Shown here one piece after another: positions 35,088 to 44,024 of a DNA stretch of 64,000 nucleotides (its first letter is position 1; every line of letters begins with the position of its first letter). The translations under genes were made by a program, and so were the position numbers. Origin of the DNA: Mycolicibacterium neoaurum (lineage in GTDB: Bacteria > Actinomycetota > Actinomycetes > Mycobacteriales > Mycobacteriaceae); assembly GCF_036946495.1 (NCBI RefSeq), contig NZ_JAQIIX010000001.1, positions 682,001 through 746,000 on the forward strand, read 5' to 3'. The notes beneath the pieces were generated by a model. That model had not been told where the DNA came from, searched no databases, and saw only the letters and a list, made by a program, of their open reading frames with translations.

Positions 35088-35978
35088 ATGACCACTGCCG
35101 ATGACACCCGCGCCGGGTGCATGGTCGGGGACCCGACATCGGTCGAAGCCCGCTTCGGTTTGCACGACTGTCGTCTCACCGCCGACGGAAATCGTTGCGC
35201 GTTCCGGATTCCACCGTGGGCCCGCGATCGGTCCGGGCGACCGAGAGTGGGCGCACTGATGGTGCTGGCCGACCACATCCTCGGCGAGCTCCCCTACCTG
35301 AACAGGCCGCCGAGAACCTGGACACTCACCGGGGAACTGACCCTCGATATCATCAGGGCGGTTCCGCTGGACGGAGAACTCATCGCCGAAGCGCGAACCG
35401 TGGCCGGACGTTCGGAGACGTTCGTCGAATGTCACATCACCGACCGCACGGGCGAGATCGTGGCAACCGGCACGACGCGCAGCGTCACCGTTGCCGCTGC
35501 CGGAGCAGATCCGTTGACCGACAACGCCTCACAGGAGGATGCCGCACAAGAGGATATGCCGATCGACTGCAGTGACATCGATCGCGTTCTCGGCCTGAGT
35601 TATCGGCAGTCGGACGACCTGCTCCACGTGGAGATGACGGATCCAGATGGCTGGGTCAACGGATTCGGGATCATGCATGGCGGTGTTTCCGCCTGTGTCA
35701 CCGAACTGGCCGCCGCCGAGTACGTTCGCGCGCACAATCCGGACCTGCACACCGCGCACGTACACACCGCCTACCTGCGCCCGGTCGTTGTCGGATCTCC
35801 CTATGTCGCAACGGCTCGTGCCTATCACGTCGGTAGGTCCTCGGCCGTCGTCGAAGTTCTCGGCTTCGGCGGCTCCGGAGAGCTGTGCACCGTGTCGACC
35901 GTGACCGCACGCCGGCTGGGCGCCGTCGATCGGGCATCGACTTCGACATCCGCATCGACCGAGGAGGAGGCCAGATGA
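35088..35978 (+). CDS. Double-hotdog thioesterase-like protein
   Basis: 296 residues with two PaaI-like hotdog halves. The first has GALMVLADHILGELPY and the second VNGFGIMHGGVSACVTELA, followed by TAHVHTAYLRPV. The HGG in the second half is the typical thioesterase active-site/CoA loop. First gene of a tightly overlapping set: SRPBCC protein, GMC oxidoreductase, flavin-type PNPOx protein. Probably hydrolyses or binds an acyl-CoA of the pathway. A TTG start 12 bases upstream is possible. Confidence 0.72.
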   Translation: MTTADDTRAGCMVGDPTSVEARFGLHDCRLTADGNRCAFRIPPWARDRSGRPRVGALMVLADHILGELPYLNRPPRTWTLTGELTLDIIRAVPLDGELIAEARTVAGRSETFVECHITDRTGEIVATGTTRSVTVAAAGADPLTDNASQEDAAQEDMPIDCSDIDRVLGLSYRQSDDLLHVEMTDPDGWVNGFGIMHGGVSACVTELAAAEYVRAHNPDLHTAHVHTAYLRPVVVGSPYVATARAYHVGRSSAVVEVLGFGGSGELCTVSTVTARRLGAVDRASTSTSASTEEEAR

Positions 35979-36466
35979 GCACGGCACTGCGCAAGGGTGA
36001 CCGCATCACAGGCAGGACGGTGGTGCGCGCCTCCGCGCGGCACGTCTACGACATCGTGTCCGATATCCGCCGAATTCCGGAATGGAGCCCGGAGTGCATC
36101 CGCGCCGAATGGACCGGTCCTCAACAGTTCCGCGGCACCAATCGTCGCCGATTCGGACGCTGGTCCACCACCGGGCGCATCATCGCCGATGATCCGGGAC
36201 GGGAATTCGGCTTCGCCGTCCAGATGGGCGGCGCGGACTTCACCACCTGGATCTACCGTATGGTGCCCGCACCGCACGGTTGCGAGCTCAGCGAAGAGAT
36301 GACCATGTGTGTCGACCTTCCCACGGTCGCGTTGCTGTTCGAACGTATCGCGCTGCGGGTCAAGGACCGCCGAACCGACCTGCAGGGCAACATCGACCAG
36401 TCGCTTCGTACCATCCGGCGCATCGCCGAGACCTCGGCCCAGCCGAACGGTGTGGTCCTACCGTGA
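35975..36466 (+). CDS. SRPBCC (START-like) lipid-binding protein
   Basis: 163 residues; ATG overlaps the upstream stop (ATGA). VRASARHVYDIVSDIRRIPEWSPE is the SRPBCC signature, with a hydrophobic cavity fold and C-terminal helix (LRTIRRIAET). It overlaps the GMC gene by 4 bases. Likely carries or binds a hydrophobic intermediate for its neighbours. Confidence 0.78.
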   Translation: MSTALRKGDRITGRTVVRASARHVYDIVSDIRRIPEWSPECIRAEWTGPQQFRGTNRRRFGRWSTTGRIIADDPGREFGFAVQMGGADFTTWIYRMVPAPHGCELSEEMTMCVDLPTVALLFERIALRVKDRRTDLQGNIDQSLRTIRRIAETSAQPNGVVLP

Positions 36467-37983
36467 CCGCCGGTGCCTCGAATCCCGAGGTGTTCGACCA
36501 TATTGTTGTCGGGGCCGGCTCGGCGGGGTGCGTGATCGCCGCACGGCTGGCGGCAGCCGGGGCCCGGGTCGCCCTACTGGAGGCCGGCGGCACCGACCGC
36601 CGCCCCGATGTGCGGCTGCCGCTGGGCATCGCCTCCCTGTTCGCGACCGCGAATTGGCGATATCCCATGCTGCCCGATCCGAGCAAGCACGATCAACCCA
36701 GTGCATTCGCGGCCGGCCGGATCATCGGTGGCAGTGGGTCGATCAACGCGATGGTCTACGTGCGAGGACGTGCCGCCGACTACCGACGTTGGGCGCAAGC
36801 CGGTGCCACCGGATGGGACCACGAGGATGTGCTGCCGGCGTTTCGGGCCCTGGAGAACTGGTGCGACGGTGCCGACGAGTTCCGCGGCTCCGGCGGCCCG
36901 ATCGACGTGAGCTGGTGCGGACATACCCACCCGCTCGACGCGGCCTTCCTCGACGCTGCCGCCGAAGCCGGCTTCGACCGTAATCCGGACCACAACGGCG
37001 CGTCACAACTCGGTGCCGGCACGGCCCAGGTGAATCAGCGGCGAGGCCTGCGATGCTCGGCGGCGACCGGATTTCTCCGCCCGCTGCCCGCCGACCGGCG
37101 ACCGCGCGTCATCACCCGGGCGCCGGTCGATCGGGTCGTGTTCGAGCGCGGTCGGGCCATCGGGGTCATGGCCCGCGGGCGACTCCTGCGTGCCGAGCAC
37201 GATGTCATTCTCAGTGCGGGCGCGATCGGTACACCGGCCGTGCTGCTGAGATCGGGAATCGGACCCGGTGGCACCACCGCAGATCTGGCCGGGGTGGGCC
37301 AGAATCTTCAGGACCACCTCGTGGTGGCACAGCACTGGTCCAGTCACGTGCCCACGATCAACTCCCTGACCGTGCCGCAGGCGGCACGGGCACTGGGCTC
37401 GCTGGCCGCGCGTGGCTCCGGCCCGCTGACCACCACACCATTCGAGGCACAGCTTTTCACCGACGATTTCCAGATCGCGATATCACCCGTCCACTATCAG
37501 CTCGATCCGCTCCGGGGACGGGCCAGGATCGGACGTGCCGATGCATTCACGGTGTACACCGTGCTGCTGCACCCGCGATCCCGCGGGCACGTCGAGTTAC
37601 GCAACGGCCAACCGGTGGTACGTCACCACCGGTTGGCCGACGCCCGGGATCGCGCCGATCTGCTGTCGGGCACCGCACTGGCCCGCGAGCTGGTGGAATC
37701 CACATCGGCGATGCGGCCCATGGCCGGGCGGTATCTGGACGACACCGGACGCTTCGACGCAGACTGGCTGGGCGACAAGGAATCCAGCATCTACCACGCA
37801 GTCGGCACATGCCGCATGGGAACCGACGACGACGCCGTCGTCGGACCGGATCTACGTGTACACGCTGTGGGCGGGCTCCGTGTCGCAGATGCCTCGATCA
37901 TGCCGAACATCACCTCCGGCAACACCAACGCGCCCTCGATGATGATCGGCTATCGCGCCGCCGACGTCATTCTGCACGGCTGA
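36463..37983 (+). CDS. GMC-family flavin oxidoreductase (choline-dehydrogenase-like)
   Basis: 506 residues from GTG overlapping the upstream stop. FAD-binding GAGSAG at residues 17-22, GGSGSINAMVYVRG, and the C-terminal catalytic pair in YHAVGTCRMG (His445) and SGNTNAP (Asn around 487-489). These enzymes oxidise alcohols to aldehydes or ketones. The preceding hotdog and SRPBCC proteins point to a lipid or terpenoid alcohol substrate. Confidence 0.88.
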   Translation: MTAGASNPEVFDHIVVGAGSAGCVIAARLAAAGARVALLEAGGTDRRPDVRLPLGIASLFATANWRYPMLPDPSKHDQPSAFAAGRIIGGSGSINAMVYVRGRAADYRRWAQAGATGWDHEDVLPAFRALENWCDGADEFRGSGGPIDVSWCGHTHPLDAAFLDAAAEAGFDRNPDHNGASQLGAGTAQVNQRRGLRCSAATGFLRPLPADRRPRVITRAPVDRVVFERGRAIGVMARGRLLRAEHDVILSAGAIGTPAVLLRSGIGPGGTTADLAGVGQNLQDHLVVAQHWSSHVPTINSLTVPQAARALGSLAARGSGPLTTTPFEAQLFTDDFQIAISPVHYQLDPLRGRARIGRADAFTVYTVLLHPRSRGHVELRNGQPVVRHHRLADARDRADLLSGTALARELVESTSAMRPMAGRYLDDTGRFDADWLGDKESSIYHAVGTCRMGTDDDAVVGPDLRVHAVGGLRVADASIMPNITSGNTNAPSMMIGYRAADVILHG

Positions 37984-38004
37984 CCATTTCACGCAGGAGC
38001 CGCT

Positions 38005-38523
38005 ATGTCTTCACCCGAAACGTCCTCACCCGAAACGTCTTCACCCGGAAGCCCGCCACCCCAGCGGCGTCGGCGATCGCTTGCCATGACCCGATCAGAG
38101 CTCGATGCTTTCCTCCGTGCGCAGCGGACGTGCCGAGTCGGCACCGTCTCGGCAAGTGGGCAACCGCACGTGACCCCGTTGTGGTTTGCCTGGGACGGCA
38201 CAGCAGTGTGGTTGTACTCCATCGTCGACAGTCAGCGTTGGGCCGACATCGTTCGTGATCCCCGAGTGAGCGTCGTCATCGATGACGGGGAGCGTTACGC
38301 GGAACTACGCGGAGTAGAGATCCTCGGGGTCGCACAGACGGTGGGCGACATCCCGCGGACCACCACCCCCGACCCACAGCTGACCGAACCGGAACGGCTG
38401 TTCGCGGACAAGTACTTCGGCTCCGCCGACTTCGTCAGCGACGGGCGCCACGCATGGCTGCGGGTCATCCCGAACCGGCTGCGCAGCTGGGACTTCCGCA
38501 AGATCGCACAGCGGCCTGCATAG
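38005..38523 (+). CDS. PNPOx-fold flavin/F420-type oxidoreductase-like protein
   Basis: 172 residues. An N-terminal extension carries three copies of a 15-base unit (Ser-Ser-Pro-Glu-Thr repeats, 38008-38052), then the split-barrel domain: FLRAQRTCRVGTVSASGQPHVTPLWFAWDG and WLRVIPNRLRSWDF. This matches pyridoxamine-5'-phosphate-oxidase-like (FDOR) proteins that bind FMN or F420. Last gene of the 35088-38523 operon, 21 bases after the GMC gene. Cofactor unknown. Confidence 0.75.
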   Translation: MSSPETSSPETSSPGSPPPQRRRRSLAMTRSELDAFLRAQRTCRVGTVSASGQPHVTPLWFAWDGTAVWLYSIVDSQRWADIVRDPRVSVVIDDGERYAELRGVEILGVAQTVGDIPRTTTPDPQLTEPERLFADKYFGSADFVSDGRHAWLRVIPNRLRSWDFRKIAQRPA

Positions 38524-38543
38524 CTCGGTCGGTCCCGGCGCCC

Positions 38544-39830
38544 TCAACTGTCCAGCAGTTGACGGGCTGCCCGCTCCCCGCTCACCACGGCGGTCTCGAC
38601 GCCCAGGTGGGCCAGATAGTCGCCGGCCACCCGGATTCGCGGGGGCATCGACGCCCGCAGGTCGCGCATGCGCGCATAGTGGCCGGGCGGGCATGTCGCC
38701 AGCGCACGATCGAAGCGGAACACCTCCGCTTCCGGCTGCGGATATCGCGAACCGAGAATCTCCCCCACGTGTCGTTGCGCCACCGCGATGAGTTCGTCGT
38801 CGTCGAGGCGCCCGGTGGCCTCGCTGGAGAAGTACGAATCGGTCATCCGCGCCCCGGCGGGTACCAGATCCGACGTGCGGGCGGTCTTCACAATCGTCCC
38901 GAGAACGTCGCGTGGCCCGGCGCCGATCGGCAGCAATATCTCGAATGCGCTGCTGGGCCAGGGATCCCGCTCCCAGCGGAGATTGACGTGAGCCATCGAC
39001 GCATACGGAGCATCCATCAAGACCCGGCGTGCGTCTGCCGTGGCGGCATCGCCGAGCAGCCCTGCCGCGGTGGCCGAATCGGTCGCCACCACGACACCCG
39101 TGGCCGACAGCGACGTCCCGTCTGCGATTCCCACGAGCACCGACCCGTCCGACCGAGCTGTCACCGAGGTCACCTCGGTGCCGAGGCGCACCTGTGCGTC
39201 CCTGGCCAGTTCTGCGCACAGACTTCCCATGCCCGCGCGTGGCAGAAAGAACTTCGCGCGGTGGGCGCGCTTCATCAACCCCTGGAGGTACGGGATCGAC
39301 AGATCGCGGCAGTCGGTTCCGAACGACGGTTCGATCAGTGGCCGAACGAAGCACTCGAAGAGGTTGTCACCCAATCGGCGTCGCGCCCAGCTCTCCATGT
39401 CTTCACCGGTGTCGAACTCCGCCAGACTGTCTGTCTCGAACGGATCGGGCGCCGGGGACACGATCGCCTGGATTGCACGCGCCGCCAGACGCGCCTTGTC
39501 TGCGAAGGACAGCAGAGACGACGCGAGCACCGAGGGGATGTAGTCGTAGCGGATGGCGTTCAGCTGTCGGCCGTCCCACAGACCTGCCAGCGGCGACCAG
39601 CCGGTCAGCAGATCACCGCGGCCCGCGTCGGTGAGCATCGCGATCGTCCGGTCATAGGAATTCAACAGGTAGATGGCACCGACCTCGACCCCGAATCCCC
39701 CGCGGGTAACGGTGCGGGTCCGACCGCCGAGCGCATCACCGGCCTCCAGTACAGCTACCGGTCTTCCGGCACGTGCCAGGGTCGCTGCGGCGGCGCAGCC
39801 CGCCATCCCGCCTCCGATGATCACATACAT
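38544..39830 (-). CDS. Phytoene-desaturase-type FAD oxidoreductase
   Basis: 428 residues, ATG after GAGGAG. The ADP-binding start is VIIGGGMAGCAAAATLARAGRPVAVLEAG, then GGRTRT. The C-terminal VAGDYLAHLGVETAVVSGERAA is the FAD-closing motif of amine-oxidase/phytoene-desaturase flavoenzymes. Clearly related to the proteins at 60706 and 62857. It ends the minus-strand COX3-COX4 unit, 49 bases after COX4, under AT-rich site c. Substrate unknown. Confidence 0.8.
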   Translation of the reverse strand: MYVIIGGGMAGCAAAATLARAGRPVAVLEAGDALGGRTRTVTRGGFGVEVGAIYLLNSYDRTIAMLTDAGRGDLLTGWSPLAGLWDGRQLNAIRYDYIPSVLASSLLSFADKARLAARAIQAIVSPAPDPFETDSLAEFDTGEDMESWARRRLGDNLFECFVRPLIEPSFGTDCRDLSIPYLQGLMKRAHRAKFFLPRAGMGSLCAELARDAQVRLGTEVTSVTARSDGSVLVGIADGTSLSATGVVVATDSATAAGLLGDAATADARRVLMDAPYASMAHVNLRWERDPWPSSAFEILLPIGAGPRDVLGTIVKTARTSDLVPAGARMTDSYFSSEATGRLDDDELIAVAQRHVGEILGSRYPQPEAEVFRFDRALATCPPGHYARMRDLRASMPPRIRVAGDYLAHLGVETAVVSGERAARQLLDS

Positions 39831-39879
39831 GGCGATGTCTCCTCTGTCCGACGATCGGGGTGGCAGGCCGGGCGCCGCG

Positions 39880-40149
39880 TCATGCCAGCAGGTAGAGGCC
39901 GACGAGCAGCAATCCGACCACGATGTTCCAGACGCCGAACACCGCGCGCAGCGCGAACGGCGCGTCGCGCAGCTCCATGAAGTACTGGCCGACGAAATGC
40001 ACCTTGGCAAAGGCGATCACGATGATGCTGATCGCAGCGCTGCGGTCGCCCAGTTCGTGTCCGACGCCGAGGATCCAGGATGCCACGGTGGCCGCGACGA
40101 GGAAGAACCAGACAACCGTGATGCGGTCGCGCAGAAGATTTGTCAGCAT
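39880..40149 (-). CDS. COX4/NorF-like small membrane protein
   Basis: 89 residues with three hydrophobic helices and the prokaryotic COX4 pattern VVWFFLVAATVASWI, AKVHFVGQYFMELRDAP. ATG shares one base with the upstream TAA (TAATG), so translation is coupled to the COX3-like gene. No subunit I or II of a haem-copper oxidase is encoded in the window. Possibly a membrane partner of the flavin or P450 enzymes here. Confidence 0.8.
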   Translation of the reverse strand: MLTNLLRDRITVVWFFLVAATVASWILGVGHELGDRSAAISIIVIAFAKVHFVGQYFMELRDAPFALRAVFGVWNIVVGLLLVGLYLLA

Positions 40150-40751
40150 TATTTCACCAAGTAGAGGAGTGGGAAGATGACGATCCATAACAGGTCGACC
40201 ATGTGCCAGAAGCACGCTGCGCCCTCCAGGTAGCGCTGCTGGCGCTCACCGCGCGCCGGCCGACGGGTCAGGGTGACCATGAACCACAACAACGCGAGTC
40301 CGATCACCACATGCAGCAGGTGCAGCCCCGTCATCACGTAGAAGTACATGAAGAACTCGTTGGTCGCCGGCACCAGACCCAGCGAGATCTTCTCGCCGTA
40401 CTCGATCGCCTTGTTGACGATGAAGACCACCCCGCACCCCATGGCCCCGTAGAGAAGCCGGCGGGCCAGCTCGAGGGCACCACCGCGAACTGCCCGCAGG
40501 GCGGTCACCACCAACAGTGAACTGGTCAGCAGTACGAGGGTGTTGACGACACCGAAGGTCTGGTTGAGCAGGAGCTGCGATTGGTTGAACTCCGCGGTAT
40601 CGGCGCCGCGGTAGTACAGATAGACGCCGAAAAGCATTGCGAACACTGTCATGTCCCCGAAGATGAAGACCCACATGCCCTCTTCACCGGGGAGATGTCG
40701 CTGCCGTGGCACATCGTTTCCTGCTCGAGTGTGCTTGGCGGTCGTCGGCAT
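40149..40751 (-). CDS. COX3/NorE-like membrane protein
   Basis: 200 residues from the ATG at 40751 (GAAGGG upstream); an ATG at 40769 is possible. Five membrane helices with FIFGDMTVFAMLFGVYLYYR, MTGLHLLHVVIGLALLWF and GAACFWHMVDLLWI, the subunit-III signatures. About the length of NorE, far shorter than CtaE of the main oxidase in other species. Starts a minus-strand unit with COX4-like and FAD-oxidase genes, divergent from an acyl-CoA dehydrogenase under shared site c. Role in respiration is doubtful. Confidence 0.8.
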   Translation of the reverse strand: MPTTAKHTRAGNDVPRQRHLPGEEGMWVFIFGDMTVFAMLFGVYLYYRGADTAEFNQSQLLLNQTFGVVNTLVLLTSSLLVVTALRAVRGGALELARRLLYGAMGCGVVFIVNKAIEYGEKISLGLVPATNEFFMYFYVMTGLHLLHVVIGLALLWFMVTLTRRPARGERQQRYLEGAACFWHMVDLLWIVIFPLLYLVK

Positions 40752-40790
40752 GCTGGCGCCCTTCGTCATTGATCGGACCGTACGACGAAG

Positions 40791-40811
40791 AATTTAACAT
40801 GAAATAAAAAG
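40791..40811 (-). promoter_or_regulatory. AT-rich regulon element, site c
   Basis: On the minus strand TATTT-N5-TAAAT with a T-rich lead. In the 77-base gap between the divergent COX3-like (40751) and acyl-CoA dehydrogenase (40829) starts. Confidence 0.65.
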
Positions 40812-40828
40812 TGGAGTACGGTATCGGT

Positions 40829-41992
40829 ATGGTGAGTCAGCTCAGCGAGGAAGAAAACCTGCTCGTCGACACCGTGCGTCAGTTCGTCGACCGCGATGTC
40901 CGACCGACGGTGCGCGACGTCGAACACGCCAACGAGTACCCCGAGGCGTGGATCGATCAGATGAAGCGTATCGGGATCTACGGGTTGGCCGTTCCCGAGG
41001 AGTACGGCGGCACACCGGTGTCCACCGCCTGCTACGTCCTGGTCACCCAGGAGTTGGCACGCGGGTGGATGAGCCTCGCCGGAGCGATGGGCGGACATAC
41101 CGTGGTGGCCAAGCTGGTGTCCCAGTTCGGCACCGAAGAACAGCGCCAGAAGTACCTTCCGGCGATGGCCAGTGGCGAGATGCGTGCCACGATGGCACTG
41201 ACCGAGCCGGGCGGCGGATCGGACCTGCAAGCCATGACCACCACGGCACTGCCCGCCCCCGACAATGACGGCGAACTCGTCATCAACGGCGCGAAGACCT
41301 GGATCTCCAATGCTCGCCGGTCCGGGCTGATCGCACTGCTGTGTAAGACCGACCCGAAGGCCACGCCCAAACACACCGGCATCTCGGTCGTCCTCGTCGA
41401 ACACGGCGACGGCCTGACAGTGTCGCGCGACCTGCCCAAACTCGGTTATAAGGGGGTGGAGAGCTGCGAGCTGTCCTTCGACAACTGCCGAGTGCCTGCC
41501 GGCGCCGTTCTCGGCGGCGTGCCCGGCAAGGGCTTCCCCCAGATGATGCGCGGCCTGGAGACCGGACGAATCCAGGTCGCGTCCCGCGCGCTCGGTGTCG
41601 CGACCGCCGCACTGGAGGACTCGCTGGCCTACGCCCAGGAACGAGAGAGCTTCGGCCAGCCCATCTGGAAGCACCAGGCGATCGGTCATTACCTTGCCGA
41701 CATGGCCACGAAACTGACCGCCGCGCGTCAGCTGACGCTGCACGCTGCACAGTGCTACGACAGCGGACGACGTGCCGATATGGAGGCCGGTATGGCCAAG
41801 CTGTTCGCCTCGGAGACGGCCATGGAGATCGCGCTCAACGCCGTGCGTATCCACGGCGGCTACGGCTACTCCACCGAGTACGACGTGGAGCGATACTTCC
41901 GCGACGCTCCGCTGATGATCGTCGGCGAGGGAACCAACGAGATCCAGCGCAACGTCATCGCCGCCCAACTTGTTTCGCGTGGCACCCTTTGA
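40829..41992 (+). CDS. Acyl-CoA dehydrogenase, short/medium-chain type
   Basis: 387 residues. FAD/substrate signatures ALTEPGGGSDL and TWISNARRS, and catalytic Glu367 in VGEGTNEIQRN, as in MCAD-like enzymes. Length is normal. The ATG is 18 bases after AT-rich site c. Probably introduces the double bond in an acyl-CoA of the pathway. The two acyl-CoA dehydrogenases in this window differ in active-site type, suggesting different substrates. Confidence 0.88.
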   Translation: MVSQLSEEENLLVDTVRQFVDRDVRPTVRDVEHANEYPEAWIDQMKRIGIYGLAVPEEYGGTPVSTACYVLVTQELARGWMSLAGAMGGHTVVAKLVSQFGTEEQRQKYLPAMASGEMRATMALTEPGGGSDLQAMTTTALPAPDNDGELVINGAKTWISNARRSGLIALLCKTDPKATPKHTGISVVLVEHGDGLTVSRDLPKLGYKGVESCELSFDNCRVPAGAVLGGVPGKGFPQMMRGLETGRIQVASRALGVATAALEDSLAYAQERESFGQPIWKHQAIGHYLADMATKLTAARQLTLHAAQCYDSGRRADMEAGMAKLFASETAMEIALNAVRIHGGYGYSTEYDVERYFRDAPLMIVGEGTNEIQRNVIAAQLVSRGTL

Positions 41993-42127
41993 GCGGGAAC
42001 GACGTCGCACACGGCACCCGGACGCCGGGCTCGCGCCGCCCACTCGTACCGCCTGCGTCGCCGACGACATGGCGACGAAGTGGGGGCGCAGCCAAATTTA
42101 TGGCGCTCACGCTCTTATCATCATCTG

Positions 42128-42799
42128 ATGGCGAGAAAGCCGGCGATTGCCGAAACACGTGAAGCATCGGATGACACGTCGGGTGACACCAAGGCGCAAC
42201 GCACCCGGGCGCGCATCCTCGACGCCGCCGCGCGCGTCCTGAGCGTCAAGGGCTACGCGGGCACCCGCCTCACCGATGTCGCCACGCAGGCCGATCTGCA
42301 GGCGCCGGCGATCTACTACTACTTCAAGTCCCGCGACGATCTCATCGAAGAGGTCATGTTCTGCGGGATCAGCGATATGCGACGGCATCTGACCGGTGTG
42401 CTCGACGCGCTTCCCGACGGCATGAACTCGATGGATCGGATCATGACCGCGGTCGAGGCCCATCTGCAGCACGAGCTCGAGCTCTCCGACTATGCCCGCG
42501 CCACCATCCGCAACTCAGGCCAGATCCCCGATCATCTGAAGGCCCGCCAGAAGAAGGAAGAGGCTGCATACACCCGGATCTGGAGAGGGCTGGTCAAGGC
42601 CGCCGCCGACGACGGTGAGATCCGCGACGATCTCGATCCCATGCTGGCCCAGGCCCTGGTTCTGGGCGCGCTGAACTGGGCGGCGGAATGGTGGGACCCG
42701 CGCCGCAACTCCGTGGAGACCATGGTTCACAACGCCCAGGTGTTCGTCCGCCACGGCCTGAGTCCGGTGCCACCGGCGAAGACCCGCCGCAAGCGGTGA
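42128..42799 (+). CDS. TetR-family regulator, paralogue of the gene at 33484
   Basis: 223 residues. Helix-turn-helix RLTDVATQADLQAPAIYYYFKSRD shares ADLQAPAIYYYF with the gene at 33484-34146, and both have LVLGALNWA.EWW.PRR near the C-terminus. The start is an ATG directly after a TATCAT-like -10, probably leaderless. Sits between the acyl-CoA dehydrogenase and the thiolase, whose promoter carries site d. Best candidate, with its twin, for the AT-rich regulon. Confidence 0.85.
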   Translation: MARKPAIAETREASDDTSGDTKAQRTRARILDAAARVLSVKGYAGTRLTDVATQADLQAPAIYYYFKSRDDLIEEVMFCGISDMRRHLTGVLDALPDGMNSMDRIMTAVEAHLQHELELSDYARATIRNSGQIPDHLKARQKKEEAAYTRIWRGLVKAAADDGEIRDDLDPMLAQALVLGALNWAAEWWDPRRNSVETMVHNAQVFVRHGLSPVPPAKTRRKR

Positions 42800-42839
42800 C
42801 GCTCGCGCCCGCTCGATGCGCACCAACGGATTGCCGACA

Positions 42840-42860
42840 TTTTTGATTCTATGTTAAATT
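42840..42860 (+). promoter_or_regulatory. AT-rich regulon element, site d
   Basis: GATTC-N5-TAAAT after a T-run, 7 bases before the thiolase ATG. TATGTT at 42850-42855 fits TANNNT, so the element may include the -10 and the transcript may be leaderless. Confidence 0.7.
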
Positions 42861-42867
42861 AATCGGC

Positions 42868-44019
42868 ATGACTGAGGCTTATATCGTTGACGCCACCCGC
42901 ACCGCCGTCGGACGGCGCAAGGGCGGTTTCGCAGACGCACACCCGGCCGATATGGCCGCTCACGTGATCAAGACCGTCACCGGTCGCCACGATATCGACC
43001 CGGCGGCCATCGACGATGTGATCCTCGGCTGTCTGGACAACATCGGCAGCCAGGCCGGTGACATCGCCCGCACCGCGGCGCTGGCCGCCGGACTGCCGGA
43101 GTCAGTGCCGGGTGTGACGATCGACCGCCAATGCGGATCTGCCCAACAGGCAGTACATTTCGCCGCCCAGGCCGTGATGAGTGGAACGTCGGACCTCATC
43201 GTCGCCGGCGGTGTCCAGAAGATGACCCAGTACCCCATCCTGTGCGCGTTCAACGCCGGTGAACCCTTCGGATCGAGCGATCCGTGGACCGGGTGCGAAG
43301 GTTGGCAGGACCGCTACGGCGACCAGGAGATCTCCCAGTTCCGTGGTGCCGAGATGATGGCGGCCCAATGGAAGCTCAGCCGCGAGGACAACGAGCGGTT
43401 CGCCCTGGAAAGCCATCGACGCGCCCTCGCCGCGATCGCCGACGGCCACTTTGCCAGGGAGATCACCGAGTTCAAGGGCGTCAGCGTCGACGAGGGCCCC
43501 CGTGCGGACACCACCGCCGAGAAGATGGCCTCGCTGCCCACCCTGGTGGAGGGCGGAGTGCTCACGGCCGCAGTCGCCAGCCAGATCTCCGATGGCGCTG
43601 CCGCACTGCTGGTCGCCTCCAAGTCTGCTGTCGACCGATTCGGACTGACCCCCCGCGCTCGCATCCACCACATGTCGGTACGCGGCGCCGATCCGGTGAT
43701 GATGCTCTCGGCGCCCATCACCGCGACCCAGCACGCGCTCAAGCGCGCCGGTATGTCGATCGACGATATCGACGTCGTCGAGATCAACGAGGCCTTCGCT
43801 CCGGTCGTACTGGCGTGGCTGGCCGAGATCGGCGCCGATCCCGCCAAGGTCAATCCCAACGGCGGCGCAATCGCGCTCGGACATCCCATCGGCTGCACCG
43901 GCGCCCGGCTGATGACCTCCATGCTGCACGAGCTCGAGCGCACCGGCGGACGATTCGGCCTGCAGACCATGTGCGAAGGCGGCGGCCAGGCCAACGTGAC
44001 CATCATCGAACGCCTCTGA
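42868..44019 (+). CDS. Thiolase (acetyl-CoA C-acyltransferase)
   Basis: 383 residues. Nucleophile Cys89 in RQCGSAQQ, GGAIALGHPIGCTGAR and the second catalytic Cys in MCEGGGQAN. Degradative-type thiolase length and motifs. No ribosome-binding site, with AT-rich site d ending 7 bases before the ATG. Followed after 5 bases by an acyl-CoA dehydrogenase, so the two form one beta-oxidation unit. Confidence 0.9.
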   Translation: MTEAYIVDATRTAVGRRKGGFADAHPADMAAHVIKTVTGRHDIDPAAIDDVILGCLDNIGSQAGDIARTAALAAGLPESVPGVTIDRQCGSAQQAVHFAAQAVMSGTSDLIVAGGVQKMTQYPILCAFNAGEPFGSSDPWTGCEGWQDRYGDQEISQFRGAEMMAAQWKLSREDNERFALESHRRALAAIADGHFAREITEFKGVSVDEGPRADTTAEKMASLPTLVEGGVLTAAVASQISDGAAALLVASKSAVDRFGLTPRARIHHMSVRGADPVMMLSAPITATQHALKRAGMSIDDIDVVEINEAFAPVVLAWLAEIGADPAKVNPNGGAIALGHPIGCTGARLMTSMLHELERTGGRFGLQTMCEGGGQANVTIIERL

Positions 44020-44024
44020 TCATC

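Noticed and set aside
40149..40751. Subunit III of the main aa3 respiratory oxidase
   Set aside because: Too short, no other oxidase subunits, and placed in a catabolic operon.
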